Shown: positions 23,241 to 32,690, counted from the first letter of the stretch. The stretch is DNA of 37,274 bases from an uncultured Prevotella sp. (GCA_945787895.1 CALZJQ010000011.1:1-37274); one strand, 5' to 3'. Numbers and translations are program-made. The notes: generated by a model from the letters alone, not told the origin.

Positions 23241-24839
23241 ATCCCCCCTTGCCCCCAACAAACTACAGATATTCTGTTCACGATGGCATACCCTGACCTC
23301 AATACCATACTTTTCATGTATATGGTTTGCAAGGTGTTGGGCAGAATAGACAGAGCGATGCTGGCCTCCCGTGCATCCAAAGGAGAACATCAGGGATGTA
23401 AACCCTCGTTGCAGATATCTTTCGACATGAGCATCAGCCAGCTTATAGACTGAGTCAAGAAAGGTGATTATCTCCCCGTCATCTTCCAAAAACCGAATGA
23501 CAGGCTCATCCAGTCCAGTGAGTTTCTTGTATGGCTCATACCGTCCCGGATTGTGAGTGCTGCGACAATCGAAGACATATCCTCCCCCATTGCCGGACTC
23601 ATCCTCCGGAATGCCTTTACGATACGAAAAACTAAATACCTTTACCACGAGCGGTCCCTTACCATCATACTTCGAGAAAGTCGCCGGACCATCATCAGGA
23701 TTTGATTTATAGACATTTACGTCCGTCGTCTTGTATCCGTCAATCCTTCTCTTTTCCTCAGCCTTCTTAACGGCAAACTGAGGTAATTCCGTCAATCTTT
23801 TCAACACATCGACGAGGTAGGGATATGGGAATATTTCCGGATTGGCAAGCAAGGAACGCAGATTCTCCATAGCCGGAGGTATGGAATCCAGGAAATGCTT
23901 CTTCCTTTCAAAATATCCTCGGAAGCCGTATGCTCCAAGAACCTGTAATGTACGGAAAAGTACAAAGAGCGAAAGCCTTTCGTTGAAATACTTTTCTGAA
24001 GGCACTTCTGTATATTGCTTCAGCGCATTGTAGTATTCAGCAATGAGTTCCCTGCGCAGTTTCTCGGGATAACGGGCAGATGCCTGCCAAAGGAAAGAAG
24101 CGAGATCATAGTAATATGGTCCCTTCCTGCCTCCTTGATAATCAATGAAAAACGGTTCTCCGTCTGAGTCAAGCATCACGTTGCGTGCCTGAAAATCACG
24201 ATAAAGGAAACTGACCACACTCTCCGTGCTATTGACATTGCTGTGAGTTTCTACCGTAAGGTCTTTTGCAAACAAGCGGAAAGCCGCCTCAAGTTTCAAC
24301 TCATGAAAGTCAAGACCTGTAGCTTTCAGAAAACAATATTTGAAATAATTGAGGTCAAAAAGCACAGAGTCTATATTCATCTCAGGCATAGGATAACACC
24401 GAGAGAAATCCAATCCCCGTGCCCCGCGTATCTGCAAGTTGGGTAATTGCCTTATTGTCTTGCGAAGCAACTCCTGCTCCTTGATATTATATCTTCCGCC
24501 TGCTTCACGTCCCCCCTTTATTGCATCAAACAAAGACGTGCTTCCAAGGTCTGTCTGCAAATAGCGCATTTCGTCTTTACTGACAGCAAGAATGTGAGGA
24601 ACAGGAAGTTTTCTCTTCTCAAAATGCCTTGAAAGATATATGAAGGCACGGTTTTCTTCCTGTGATGTGCCTACAACTCCAATGACGCTCTTCCCCTCGT
24701 CATCATAAAACCTGTAATAAGCCCTATTGCTTCCCGCTCCCGGAAGCTGTTCCACATTGATTGGTTCTACACCTTTATATAATATATATAGTTGTTTGAG
24801 TTCCTGCATATTGTTATCGTATTCTTTCCTGACAGGCAT
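23238..24839 (-). CDS. Fusion of APH/AmgK-like phosphotransferase and RapZ C-terminal domain
   Basis: A 533-residue two-domain protein. Residues about 11-345 form an aminoglycoside-phosphotransferase-fold kinase: LPGAGSNRAYYRF near the N-terminus, the catalytic loop YRDFQARN (213-220, Asp215, Asn220), and the metal site IDYQGG (Asp233). This type includes AmgK-like amino-sugar 1-kinases. Residues about 397-533 match the C-terminal domain of RapZ: VFDCRSTHNPGRYEPYKKLTGLDEPV (cf. FDVRxxxNPxxxxxLRxLTGLD) and FGCTGGQHRSVYSAQHLA. In E. coli that domain binds glucosamine-6-phosphate and GlmZ RNA. The RapZ N-terminal P-loop domain is absent. The protein may link amino-sugar phosphorylation or sensing to envelope synthesis; this is inference. 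The start may instead be Met11 (24809). A -7 element is at 24904-24911, and the TAG stop lies in repeat copy E. Confidence 0.88.
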   Translation of the reverse strand: MPVRKEYDNNMQELKQLYILYKGVEPINVEQLPGAGSNRAYYRFYDDEGKSVIGVVGTSQEENRAFIYLSRHFEKRKLPVPHILAVSKDEMRYLQTDLGSTSLFDAIKGGREAGGRYNIKEQELLRKTIRQLPNLQIRGARGLDFSRCYPMPEMNIDSVLFDLNYFKYCFLKATGLDFHELKLEAAFRLFAKDLTVETHSNVNSTESVVSFLYRDFQARNVMLDSDGEPFFIDYQGGRKGPYYYDLASFLWQASARYPEKLRRELIAEYYNALKQYTEVPSEKYFNERLSLFVLFRTLQVLGAYGFRGYFERKKHFLDSIPPAMENLRSLLANPEIFPYPYLVDVLKRLTELPQFAVKKAEEKRRIDGYKTTDVNVYKSNPDDGPATFSKYDGKGPLVVKVFSFSYRKGIPEDESGNGGGYVFDCRSTHNPGRYEPYKKLTGLDEPVIRFLEDDGEIITFLDSVYKLADAHVERYLQRGFTSLMFSFGCTGGQHRSVYSAQHLANHIHEKYGIEVRVCHREQNICSLLGARGD

Positions 24840-24903
24840 TGTTCCTGCTTGTTATCATTGTATTCAATCTGACTGGAAACCACCATGTATTCCATATCGG
24901 AGA

Positions 24904-24911
24904 CAAAATTA
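24904..24911 (-). promoter_or_regulatory. Likely -7 element of the kinase-RapZ gene
   Basis: TAATTTTG on the minus strand fits TAnnTTTG; no -33 box at the right distance is evident. The 413-nt divergent gap 24840-25252 otherwise holds a half copy of the repeat family (25010-25040), the thrA promoter and the thrA leader. Confidence 0.5.
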
Positions 24912-25009
24912 CAATTTTTTTCCCAAATTCCCTCTCCAATACGAAACATTTTCTACATTATTCTTTTTCCACAGCCAACGAAAACTGTCAGCAATACATC
25001 AAAATAACA

Positions 25010-25040
25010 ATACATCTAAACAACAAAACAACCAAATAAC
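25010..25040. repeat. Half copy of the A/C-type octamer repeat (copy F)
   Basis: Three to four octamers (ATCTAAAC, AACAAAAC, AACCAAAT) like the right arm of copy B. I see no matching G/T arm nearby. It ends at the -33 box of the thrA promoter. Confidence 0.5.
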
Positions 25041-25071
25041 TTGCATATTCTACGTTTTTTTTATACTTTTG
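25040..25071 (+). promoter_or_regulatory. Promoter of the threonine operon
   Basis: CTTG (25040-25043) and TACTTTTG (25064-25071) are spaced by 20 nt; only one base of the -33 box departs from consensus. The predicted start is near 25078, giving a leader of about 175 nt. The leader contains a small hairpin CCCCG/CGGGG (25204-25208 with 25216-25220) just before thrA and a 31-codon open frame (25149-25244). Confidence 0.7.
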
Positions 25072-25252
25072 TCGGCGATTTTGCAGTTTACGACAGAAGA
25101 ACTGACTACAAAGGGACTATTCCATACCTCTCCCGTATTGAGGATAGAATGCCGTTTGTGCAGGGTTTTCTGAGACGGGATGCAAAAGACAGAGAATATC
25201 AACCCCCGGTTGTTTCGGGGAATTATCCTAACAAAAACATATAAAAAGTTCA

Positions 25253-27703
25253 ATGAAAGTATTGAAATTCGGCGGAACTTCAGTAGGTTCCGTAGAGAGC
25301 ATTCTCAGCCTAAAGCAGATTGTATTGAAAGAAGCTAAAGAACAACCCATTGTAGTTGTCGTAAGCGCTTTAGGAGGTATTACCGACAAACTTATCGCCA
25401 CATCAAAGCTCGCCATTGCAGGAGACGAGCGTTATCGTGATGAATTTGATGCCATCGTGGACAGACATCACAAGATGATAGACACTATCATCACCGATGC
25501 CAAGAGTCGCGAACAACTGTTCAACACGGTAGATGCTTTGCTCGAACAACTGAGAAGCATTTATTTTGGAGTGTATCTCATACGCGACCTCAGTGAGAAG
25601 ACGCAGGATGCCATCGTCAGCTATGGAGAAAGACTGAGTTCCAATATTGTGGCAACGCTGATAAAAGGCGCAAAATGGTATGACTCTCGTGAATTTATCA
25701 AGACAGAACGCAAACTGGGAAAGCACGTTCTCGATGCAGACCTGACAAACAAGCTTGTCCGCCAGACCTTCGCAGACATGACACGTATAAGCCTTGTGCC
25801 TGGCTTTATCAGTCGTGACAGAGATACTGACGAAGTCACTAACCTCGGACGTGGAGGCTCTGACTACACAGCCGCCATCATTGCCGCCGCTCTTGACGCT
25901 GAAGTACTTGAGATATGGACTGACGTTGACGGCTTTATGACTGCTGACCCCCGCGTCATCAAGTCAGCCTATACCATCAACGAGCTCTCCTATATCGAAG
26001 CCATGGAGCTCTGCAATTTCGGAGCAAAGGTCATTTATCCGCCGACCATCTACCCCGTTTGCGTGAAGAATATTCCCATAAAGGTAAAGAACACCTTCAA
26101 TCCAGAACACCCAGGAACTCTTATCAAGGAAAAAATCGAAGGTGACCACAAGCCTATCAAGGGCATATCAAGCATCAACGGCACTGCCCTTATTACCGTC
26201 ACAGGATTGTCAATGGTAGGAGTCATAGGCGTAAACCGACGCATTTTCTCCGTCCTTGCACAAAACGGCATTTCCGTATTCATGGTATCACAGGCCTCTT
26301 CCGAAAATTCTACCTCCATTGGCGTGAAGGAAGACGATGCCGATGCTGCTGCGCAAGTGCTCAATGAAGAGTTTTCCAAGGAGATAGAGACTGGAGCGAT
26401 GTACACTATGATAGTGGAGAGAGGACTTGCAACCATAGCCATCGTGGGAGAAAACATGAAGCATACTCCCGGTATCGCCGGCAAACTCTTCGGTACTCTT
26501 GGACGAAGCGGCATAAGTATCATAGCCTGCGCTCAGGGAGCATCCGAAACTAACATCTCTTTCGTGGTAAACAGCGACTCACTGCGCAAATCTCTCAATG
26601 TCATCCACGACTCCTTTTTTCTGTCCGAGTATAAGGTGCTCAACCTCTTTCTCTGCGGAGTGGGAACGGTAGGAGCAAAACTCATCGAGCAGATACGTTC
26701 GCAGCAGGAAAGTCTGATGCAGGAATCACGCCTGAAACTCAATGTGGTAGGAATCGCTTCCTCAAGGAATGCCATCTTCAACCGTGACGGCATTGACCTC
26801 GAAAACTACATGGAGGAACTGAAATCTTCCGAGCCTTCCGACACTAAGAAACTGCTTGACAGCATCGTCAGCATGAATATCTTCAACAGTGTCTTTGTGG
26901 ATTGCACTGCATCAAAGGAGATAGCCAGCATTTATCATTCACTACTCAAACATAACGTCAGCGTAGTAGCTGCAAACAAGGTGGCAGCATCAAGCGACTA
27001 TGAGAACTATCAGAACCTTAAACGTACCGCACGGGACAGAGGTGTCAAGTTCCGTTTTGAGACAAACGTGGGAGCAGGACTTCCTATCATCGGCACTATC
27101 AACGACCTCCGCAATTCTGGAGACAAGATACTGAAGATTGAGGCTGTCCTCAGTGGTACTCTCAACTATATCTTCAATGCTCTCTCTGCCGACGTACCCT
27201 TCTCCCAGACCATCCATCAGGCAAAGGAACTGGGTTATGCCGAGCCAGATCCCCGCATAGACCTTTCTGGTATGGACGTTGTACGCAAGCTTGTCATCCT
27301 TACCCGTGAAGCAGGTTACAGGATAGAGCAGGAGGACGTAGTGAAGAATCTCTTTGTACCGGACAGTTACTTTGAAGGTAGTGTGGAGGACTTCTGGAGG
27401 AAAATCCCATCGCTTGACGAGGAGTTTGAGAAAAAGCGTCAGGAGGCTTCCGCCAACAACCAGCGCTTCCGCTTTGTAGCAAAGATGGAAGTGGCCGAAG
27501 ATGGCAAGGTAAATGCTTCTGTAGGACTTCAGCTTGTGGGTATCTCACATTCCTTCTACGAGCTGGAAGGCAGCAACAACATCGTAACATTGACTACGGA
27601 ACGCTACAAAGAGTATCCCATGCTTATCCAAGGTTATGGTGCAGGTGCTTCCGTTACAGCGGCTGGTGTCTTTGCAAATGTGATGTCAATAGCCAATATT
27701 TAG
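25253..27703 (+). CDS. thrA: Bifunctional aspartokinase / homoserine dehydrogenase I
   Basis: An 816-residue fused enzyme catalysing the first step of the aspartate pathway and the NAD(P)H reduction of aspartate semialdehyde to homoserine. The aspartokinase domain begins MKVLKFGGTSVGS and includes GRGGSDYTAAIIA and CNFGAKVIYPPTIYPV. Tandem ACT domains (about residues 315-460; GVIGVNRRIFSVLAQNGISV and GIAGKLFGTLGRSGISI) suggest feedback control by threonine. Homoserine dehydrogenase starts near residue 464 with LFLCGVGTVGAKLIEQ and contains VVAANKVA, ETNVGAGLPIIGTI and SGTLNYIFN. It is the first gene of the threonine operon. Confidence 0.97.
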   Translation: MKVLKFGGTSVGSVESILSLKQIVLKEAKEQPIVVVVSALGGITDKLIATSKLAIAGDERYRDEFDAIVDRHHKMIDTIITDAKSREQLFNTVDALLEQLRSIYFGVYLIRDLSEKTQDAIVSYGERLSSNIVATLIKGAKWYDSREFIKTERKLGKHVLDADLTNKLVRQTFADMTRISLVPGFISRDRDTDEVTNLGRGGSDYTAAIIAAALDAEVLEIWTDVDGFMTADPRVIKSAYTINELSYIEAMELCNFGAKVIYPPTIYPVCVKNIPIKVKNTFNPEHPGTLIKEKIEGDHKPIKGISSINGTALITVTGLSMVGVIGVNRRIFSVLAQNGISVFMVSQASSENSTSIGVKEDDADAAAQVLNEEFSKEIETGAMYTMIVERGLATIAIVGENMKHTPGIAGKLFGTLGRSGISIIACAQGASETNISFVVNSDSLRKSLNVIHDSFFLSEYKVLNLFLCGVGTVGAKLIEQIRSQQESLMQESRLKLNVVGIASSRNAIFNRDGIDLENYMEELKSSEPSDTKKLLDSIVSMNIFNSVFVDCTASKEIASIYHSLLKHNVSVVAANKVAASSDYENYQNLKRTARDRGVKFRFETNVGAGLPIIGTINDLRNSGDKILKIEAVLSGTLNYIFNALSADVPFSQTIHQAKELGYAEPDPRIDLSGMDVVRKLVILTREAGYRIEQEDVVKNLFVPDSYFEGSVEDFWRKIPSLDEEFEKKRQEASANNQRFRFVAKMEVAEDGKVNASVGLQLVGISHSFYELEGSNNIVTLTTERYKEYPMLIQGYGAGASVTAAGVFANVMSIANI

Positions 27704-27741
27704 TCTCTTTTTCACCCAAACACAAAGAACATTCACACACA

Positions 27742-28986
27742 ATGAAGCACATTATCATATTAGGAGACGGTATGGCAGACAAAGCCATTGCGAAGCTCAA
27801 CGGCAAGACACCTCTGCAATATGCCAAGACCCCATACATGGATTTGCTGGCAAAAAACGGCAGGACCGGCCGCCTTGTCACCGTTCCGGAAGGCTACAAT
27901 CCTGGTTCTGAGGTAGCAAACACTGCCATTCTCGGCTATGACCTCGACAAGGTATATGAAGGAAGGGGACCTCTCGAAGCCGCATCTATCGGTTACGAGA
28001 TGGACACCCGGGATCTTGCACTGCGCTGCAACATAATTTCCGTACGTGAAGATGGCACTATAAAGACACATAATGGTGGAAATCTGAGCACAACAGAGGC
28101 AAAACCTCTCATTGACCTCCTTAATAAGAAACTGGGAAGCGACAGAGTAAAATGGATTTGCGGCATACAATACCGTCACCTTCTCATCATAAAAGGCGGA
28201 AGCAAACATATCGTCTGCGCTCCTCCACACGACCATCCCAATGAAGCATGGCGTCCTCTACTGGTAACTCCTGAAGAGGGCTGGGAGGACAAATGCGAGG
28301 AAGGACGCATGACAGCCAAGGAAACAGCAGACTTACTCAACGATATTATTCTCAAGAGTATTGATGTTCTGGCAAAAGCGCCATTGAATATTGAGAGGCA
28401 AAAGCAAGGTCTTGACTTAGCAAATATCATCTGGCCTTGGAGCGGAGGGTATCGCCCGGCAATGAAAACGCTCTGCGAGCAGTTTGAAGGAATCAGAACG
28501 GGAGCTGTTGTTTCAGCCGTTGACCTCATAAGAGGCATAGGTCATTATGCAGGTCTTGACATCGTAGAGGTGGAAGGGGCTACTGGTCTTTGGGACACCA
28601 ACTATGAAGGAAAGACGAAAGCGGCATTGGAGAACCTCAAGAGCAAGGACTTCGTCTTCCTCCATGTCGAAGCAAGCGATGAAGCAGGACACGACGGTGA
28701 CATTGATCTCAAGGTAAGAACCATCGAAGCCCTTGACTCCCGGATGATAGGACCTATCTATGAGGAAGTGAAGAACTGGGAAGAACCTGTTTGCATTGCC
28801 GTTCTTCCTGACCATTTTACTCCTGTAGAGCAACGCATCCATGTCGGCGAACCGGTGCCTTTCATCATCTGGCATCCAGGTATCACCCCTGATGACACTC
28901 AGGTATATGATGAAATATCGTGCGTAAGTGGCAGTTATGGTCTTCTCCGTCTCCGACAGTTCATGGAAAAATTGATGGAGTGCTAA
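27742..28986 (+). CDS. apgM: ApgM-like phosphomutase-family protein, probable homoserine kinase
   Basis: A 414-residue protein of the archaeal-type cofactor-independent phosphoglycerate mutase family, in the alkaline-phosphatase superfamily. Metal-site motifs are seen: ILGDGMADKAI at the N-terminus, NPGSEVANTAILGYD near residue 54, HVEASDEAGHDGDI near residue 311 and VLPDHFTPVEQR near residue 352. It lies 38 nt after thrA and about 105 nt before thrC, exactly where thrB would be, and no GHMP-type thrB is present in the window. From memory, a Bacteroides homologue was shown by mutant fitness to supply homoserine kinase activity, so the likely reaction is homoserine to O-phosphohomoserine. The name apgM reflects the family, not the expected role. 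Confidence 0.88.
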   Translation: MKHIIILGDGMADKAIAKLNGKTPLQYAKTPYMDLLAKNGRTGRLVTVPEGYNPGSEVANTAILGYDLDKVYEGRGPLEAASIGYEMDTRDLALRCNIISVREDGTIKTHNGGNLSTTEAKPLIDLLNKKLGSDRVKWICGIQYRHLLIIKGGSKHIVCAPPHDHPNEAWRPLLVTPEEGWEDKCEEGRMTAKETADLLNDIILKSIDVLAKAPLNIERQKQGLDLANIIWPWSGGYRPAMKTLCEQFEGIRTGAVVSAVDLIRGIGHYAGLDIVEVEGATGLWDTNYEGKTKAALENLKSKDFVFLHVEASDEAGHDGDIDLKVRTIEALDSRMIGPIYEEVKNWEEPVCIAVLPDHFTPVEQRIHVGEPVPFIIWHPGITPDDTQVYDEISCVSGSYGLLRLRQFMEKLMEC

Positions 28987-29091
28987 TTATTGTCATAAAT
29001 AAAGAACATAAGATTGGCACAATATACATCTGTGTGCGAGTTGCTAAAGCACGTCCCCTAATCAACAATCACTACAAAAAATGAAAAAGAA

Positions 29092-30432
29092 ATGAAATAC
29101 TATAGTACAAACAAACAAGCCCCAATAGCCACTTTAGAGAAAGCAGTGGTAAAGGGATTGGCAGAAGACCGTGGTCTCTATATGCCAGAAACTATCAAAC
29201 CATTACCAAAGGATTTCTTTGATAACATTGAGAAACTGTCTTTCCAGGAAATAGCTTATACTGTAGCAGACGCATTCTTCGGAGAAGATGTCGATGCAGA
29301 ATCACTTAGGAAGATTGTATATGACACATTACAGTTTGATTGTCCTGTTGTCAATGTAAACAAAAACATCTATACCCTTGAACTATTCCATGGTCCTACC
29401 CTTGCTTTCAAGGACGTAGGCGCACGTTTCATGGCTCGCCTGTTACAGTATTTCCTGAAGAAAGGCGGAGAATATGTATCATCCAAAGAAAATACAGACT
29501 CTAAAACCGGTGTCAATGTATTGGTAGCTACTTCTGGAGATACAGGTTCTGCGGTAGCAAACGGCTTCCTCGGAGTAGATGGTATCCATGTATATGTACT
29601 TTATCCGAAAGGCAAGGTAAGCCCTATTCAGGAGTGTCAATTCACTACACTTGGCAAGAACATTACAGCAGTAGAAGTAGATGGTGTCTTTGATGACTGT
29701 CAAGCTCTTGTAAAGTCTGCGTTTATGGACGAGGAACTGAACACTCACATGAAACTGACCTCAGCCAATTCCATCAACGTAGCTCGTTTTCTCCCACAGG
29801 CATTTTACTATTTCAATGCCTATGCCAGAATGAAAGAGCAGATGAAGAAAGAAGGTAAGGAGCTTGTCATCTGCGTACCTTCGGGTAATTTCGGTAATAT
29901 CTGTGCAGCACTGTTTGGTCATGCCATGGGTCTTCCAATAAAGCGTTTCATAGCAGCCAACAATGCCAATGACATCTTCTATAATTATCTACTGACAGGC
30001 AAGTACGAACCGAAGCCTTCTCTGCAGACTCTCGCCAATGCCATGGACGTAGGTGACCCAAGCAACTTTGCAAGAATCTATGATCTGTACAAGGGAAACC
30101 ACTCTACCATCACTTCTATCATCAGCGGTGCTACATATAATGATGCACAGATAACACAGACCATGAAGGAATGCTATGAAGAGACAGGATATATTCTTGA
30201 CCCTCATGGTGCTTGCGGTTATCAGGCTCTAAAAGAACAACTGAAAGACAACGAGCTTGGCGTATTCTGCGAGACTGCTCATCCTGCCAAATTCAAAGAG
30301 AAAGTTGATGTCATTCTCAATAGTGATATTGAAATCCCTGCTCGTCTTCAAGAGTTTATGAAAGGTACTAAGCAGAGTATTTCCATGAGCAAAGACTTTG
30401 CTGATTTCAAGGCTTATCTCATGAATGAATAA
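29092..30432 (+). CDS. thrC: Threonine synthase
   Basis: A PLP enzyme converting O-phosphohomoserine to threonine. The 446-residue length fits the longer bacterial type. The N-terminus MKYYSTNKQAPIATLEKAVVKGLAEDRGLYMPE is typical. The PLP lysine is Lys107 in ELFHGPTLAFKDVGARF, and the phosphate-binding loop is VLVATSGDTGSAVANGF. Other landmarks are TSANSINVARFLPQ, CVPSGNFGN and DPHGACGYQAL. It is the third gene of the operon. A tiny frame ATG-AAA-AAG-AAA-TGA (29081-29095) overlaps its ATG by ATGA and could couple translation. Confidence 0.96.
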   Translation: MKYYSTNKQAPIATLEKAVVKGLAEDRGLYMPETIKPLPKDFFDNIEKLSFQEIAYTVADAFFGEDVDAESLRKIVYDTLQFDCPVVNVNKNIYTLELFHGPTLAFKDVGARFMARLLQYFLKKGGEYVSSKENTDSKTGVNVLVATSGDTGSAVANGFLGVDGIHVYVLYPKGKVSPIQECQFTTLGKNITAVEVDGVFDDCQALVKSAFMDEELNTHMKLTSANSINVARFLPQAFYYFNAYARMKEQMKKEGKELVICVPSGNFGNICAALFGHAMGLPIKRFIAANNANDIFYNYLLTGKYEPKPSLQTLANAMDVGDPSNFARIYDLYKGNHSTITSIISGATYNDAQITQTMKECYEETGYILDPHGACGYQALKEQLKDNELGVFCETAHPAKFKEKVDVILNSDIEIPARLQEFMKGTKQSISMSKDFADFKAYLMNE

Positions 30433-30454
30433 AAAATTTCTTAGAGATTCGATA

Positions 30455-32614
30455 ATGACAAAAGTAATAGAATTAATTTCTAAAGAACTGAATATTTCGA
30501 GTAAAGCGGTGGAGAATACCATCGCTTTACTTGACGAAGGCTGTACCATACCCTTTATTTCACGCTACAGAAAAGAAAAGACCGGCGGACTGGATGAGGT
30601 AAAAATCGGTGAGATAGCTCAGAAATATGATAAGATAAAGGAACTACAGAAGCGCAAAGAGACTATTCTGAAAACCATCAATGAATTGGGAAAACTCACT
30701 GATGAACTAAAAGAAAGGATAGAACTTTGCTGGGATGCAACGGAATTGGAGGATATATACCTGCCATACAAACCGAAACGTCGCACCAGAGCACAGGCTG
30801 CTCGCGAGTTAGGGCTCGAACCACTTGCTACGATTATCTATCTCCAGCGCGAACAATCGCCAGAAAAGGTGGCAGAGAAATATGTAAAGGGCGAGGTAAA
30901 GAACGTGGAAGATGCCTTGAAAGGGGCACAGGATATTATTGCAGAAACAATTAGCGAGAATGAAGACACTCGTAATCAGTTGAGGAATGCTTTCCGCCGT
31001 GAGGCTGTCATTTTCTCCAAGGTGGTGAAAACGAAGAAAGAGACGGATGAAGCTGCAAAATATTCTGACTATTTTGATTTTTCGGAACCTCTTCGCCGTT
31101 GTTCCGGCAACAGACTTCTCGCCATGCGCAGAGGCGAAGCCGAAGGTATTCTGCGCATCAGCATCAGCATTGAGGCTGAGGATGCCGTAAACAGAATCCA
31201 GCGTCAGTATGTTCATGGACGTGGAAAATGCCAAACTCTCATGATGGAAGCGTGTGAAGATGCATATAAAAGACTTCTTGCTCCGTCCATAGAGAATGAG
31301 TTTGCTACACTCTCCAAGAAAAAAGCTGACGAAGAAGCCATCAATGTCTTTACGGATAATCTGAGTCAGTTGCTCCTTGCAGCGCCACTCGGTCAGAAAC
31401 GTATCATGGCAATAGACCCGGGAATACGTACCGGCTGCAAGGTTGTCTGTCTTGATGCCCAAGGCAACCTGTTGTTCCATGATGTCGTAATGGCAGTAGG
31501 CAGTCAGGGAAATGCGGAGCGAGCAGCAACAAAGTTTGCAAATATTGCAAAAAAATATGGTGCTGAAGCAATAGCCATTGGTAATGGGACAGCTTCTCGA
31601 GAGACTACAGAGATTGTCAAAAGAGCAGAGATTGGTATTCCTCATTATGTCGTTTCGGAGGATGGAGCATCGGTATATAGTGCTTCAAAGGTTGCACGTG
31701 AGGAATTTCCCGATGAGGATGTTACGGTAAGAGGTGCCGTGAGCATAGGCAGAAGGCTTATGGACCCGCTCTCAGAACTGGTGAAGATTGACCCGAAAAG
31801 CATTGGTGTGGGACAGTATCAGCATGATGTTGACCAGACAGAACTGAAGAAGAGTCTTGACCGCACAGTAGAAATGTGCGTCAACTCTGTAGGTGTAGAT
31901 CTCAACACGGCAAGCATTCATCTTCTTACATACGTCAGCGGACTGGGACCTACCCTTGCAAAAAATATCGTGGAGTATAGAAAAGAGAATGGTGCTTTCA
32001 TTTCTCGCTCTCAATTAAAAAAAGTTCCACGCCTTGGTCCTGCAGCATTCCAGCAGTGTGCAGGATTCCTACGGATACATAATGCCAAGAACCCTCTTGA
32101 TGGTAGTGCCGTGCATCCTGAGAGTTATTCTATAGTCGAGCAGATGGCAAAAGACCTTGGCTGCACAGTAAAGGATATAGTAGGAAACGATACTCTTCGC
32201 AAACAGATTGATGTAAAGAAATATGAAGGTTGCAAGAGTGCATCTGGGGAAATCATAGGAACATTCACGCTTAATGACATAATGCAGGAATTGGAAAAAC
32301 CTGGCAGAGACCCACGAGCAGAAATAGAGACTTTCGACTTTGACCCTAATGTCCATACACTGGATGACCTTGCAGAGGGTATGGTGCTTCCCGGTATCGT
32401 GACCAACATTACGAAGTTCGGTGCCTTCGTAGATATTGGTGTTCATCACGACGGTCTTGTACATATCTCCCAACTGGCAGATAAATACGTAGCCGACCCC
32501 TCAGAGGTGGTGCATCTCCATCAGCACGTCAACGTGCGCGTCATGGAAGTAGATAGGAAACGTGGACGTATCGGACTGTCAATGAAAAACCTAACTATTA
32601 CGGCAGTGAAATGA
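30455..32614 (+). CDS. tex: Tex-family transcription accessory / RNA-binding protein
   Basis: A cytoplasmic nucleic-acid-binding protein related to eukaryotic Spt6. Domains in order are: the N-terminal Tex helical region (IALLDEGCTIPFISRYRKEKTGGLDE), a YqgF/RNase-H-like domain (MAIDPGIRTGCKVVCLD), helix-hairpin-helix repeats (LTYVSGLGPTLAKNIVEYRKENGAF, KVPRLGPAAFQQCAGFLRI), and a C-terminal S1 RNA-binding domain (GMVLPGIVTNITKFGAFVDIGVHHDGLVHIS). The frame is open from ATG 30425, overlapping thrC, but ATG 30455 (MTKVIELISKELN) fits the family N-terminus better and lies 22 nt after the thrC stop. It is probably co-transcribed with the threonine genes, and a strong terminator follows. Confidence 0.94.
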   Translation: MTKVIELISKELNISSKAVENTIALLDEGCTIPFISRYRKEKTGGLDEVKIGEIAQKYDKIKELQKRKETILKTINELGKLTDELKERIELCWDATELEDIYLPYKPKRRTRAQAARELGLEPLATIIYLQREQSPEKVAEKYVKGEVKNVEDALKGAQDIIAETISENEDTRNQLRNAFRREAVIFSKVVKTKKETDEAAKYSDYFDFSEPLRRCSGNRLLAMRRGEAEGILRISISIEAEDAVNRIQRQYVHGRGKCQTLMMEACEDAYKRLLAPSIENEFATLSKKKADEEAINVFTDNLSQLLLAAPLGQKRIMAIDPGIRTGCKVVCLDAQGNLLFHDVVMAVGSQGNAERAATKFANIAKKYGAEAIAIGNGTASRETTEIVKRAEIGIPHYVVSEDGASVYSASKVAREEFPDEDVTVRGAVSIGRRLMDPLSELVKIDPKSIGVGQYQHDVDQTELKKSLDRTVEMCVNSVGVDLNTASIHLLTYVSGLGPTLAKNIVEYRKENGAFISRSQLKKVPRLGPAAFQQCAGFLRIHNAKNPLDGSAVHPESYSIVEQMAKDLGCTVKDIVGNDTLRKQIDVKKYEGCKSASGEIIGTFTLNDIMQELEKPGRDPRAEIETFDFDPNVHTLDDLAEGMVLPGIVTNITKFGAFVDIGVHHDGLVHISQLADKYVADPSEVVHLHQHVNVRVMEVDRKRGRIGLSMKNLTITAVK

Positions 32615-32652
32615 ACCATTCATAAGTTGCACGGTAAGATTCTTTCTGTAAT

Positions 32653-32690
32653 AAAAAAGCTCTCCTCTTTCTTTGAGGAGAGCTTTTTTT
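32653..32690. terminator. Intrinsic terminator downstream of tex
   Basis: Arms 32653-32667 and 32675-32689 give a 15-bp perfect stem with loop TTTCTTT, followed by a T-run on the plus strand. The A-run on the other side makes it bidirectional, serving tex and the convergent TPR gene. Confidence 0.92.

Noticed and set aside
25078..25252. Classical threonine attenuator with leader peptide
   Set aside because: The only leader frame is not enriched in Thr or Ile codons, and the single short hairpin is not followed by a T-run.
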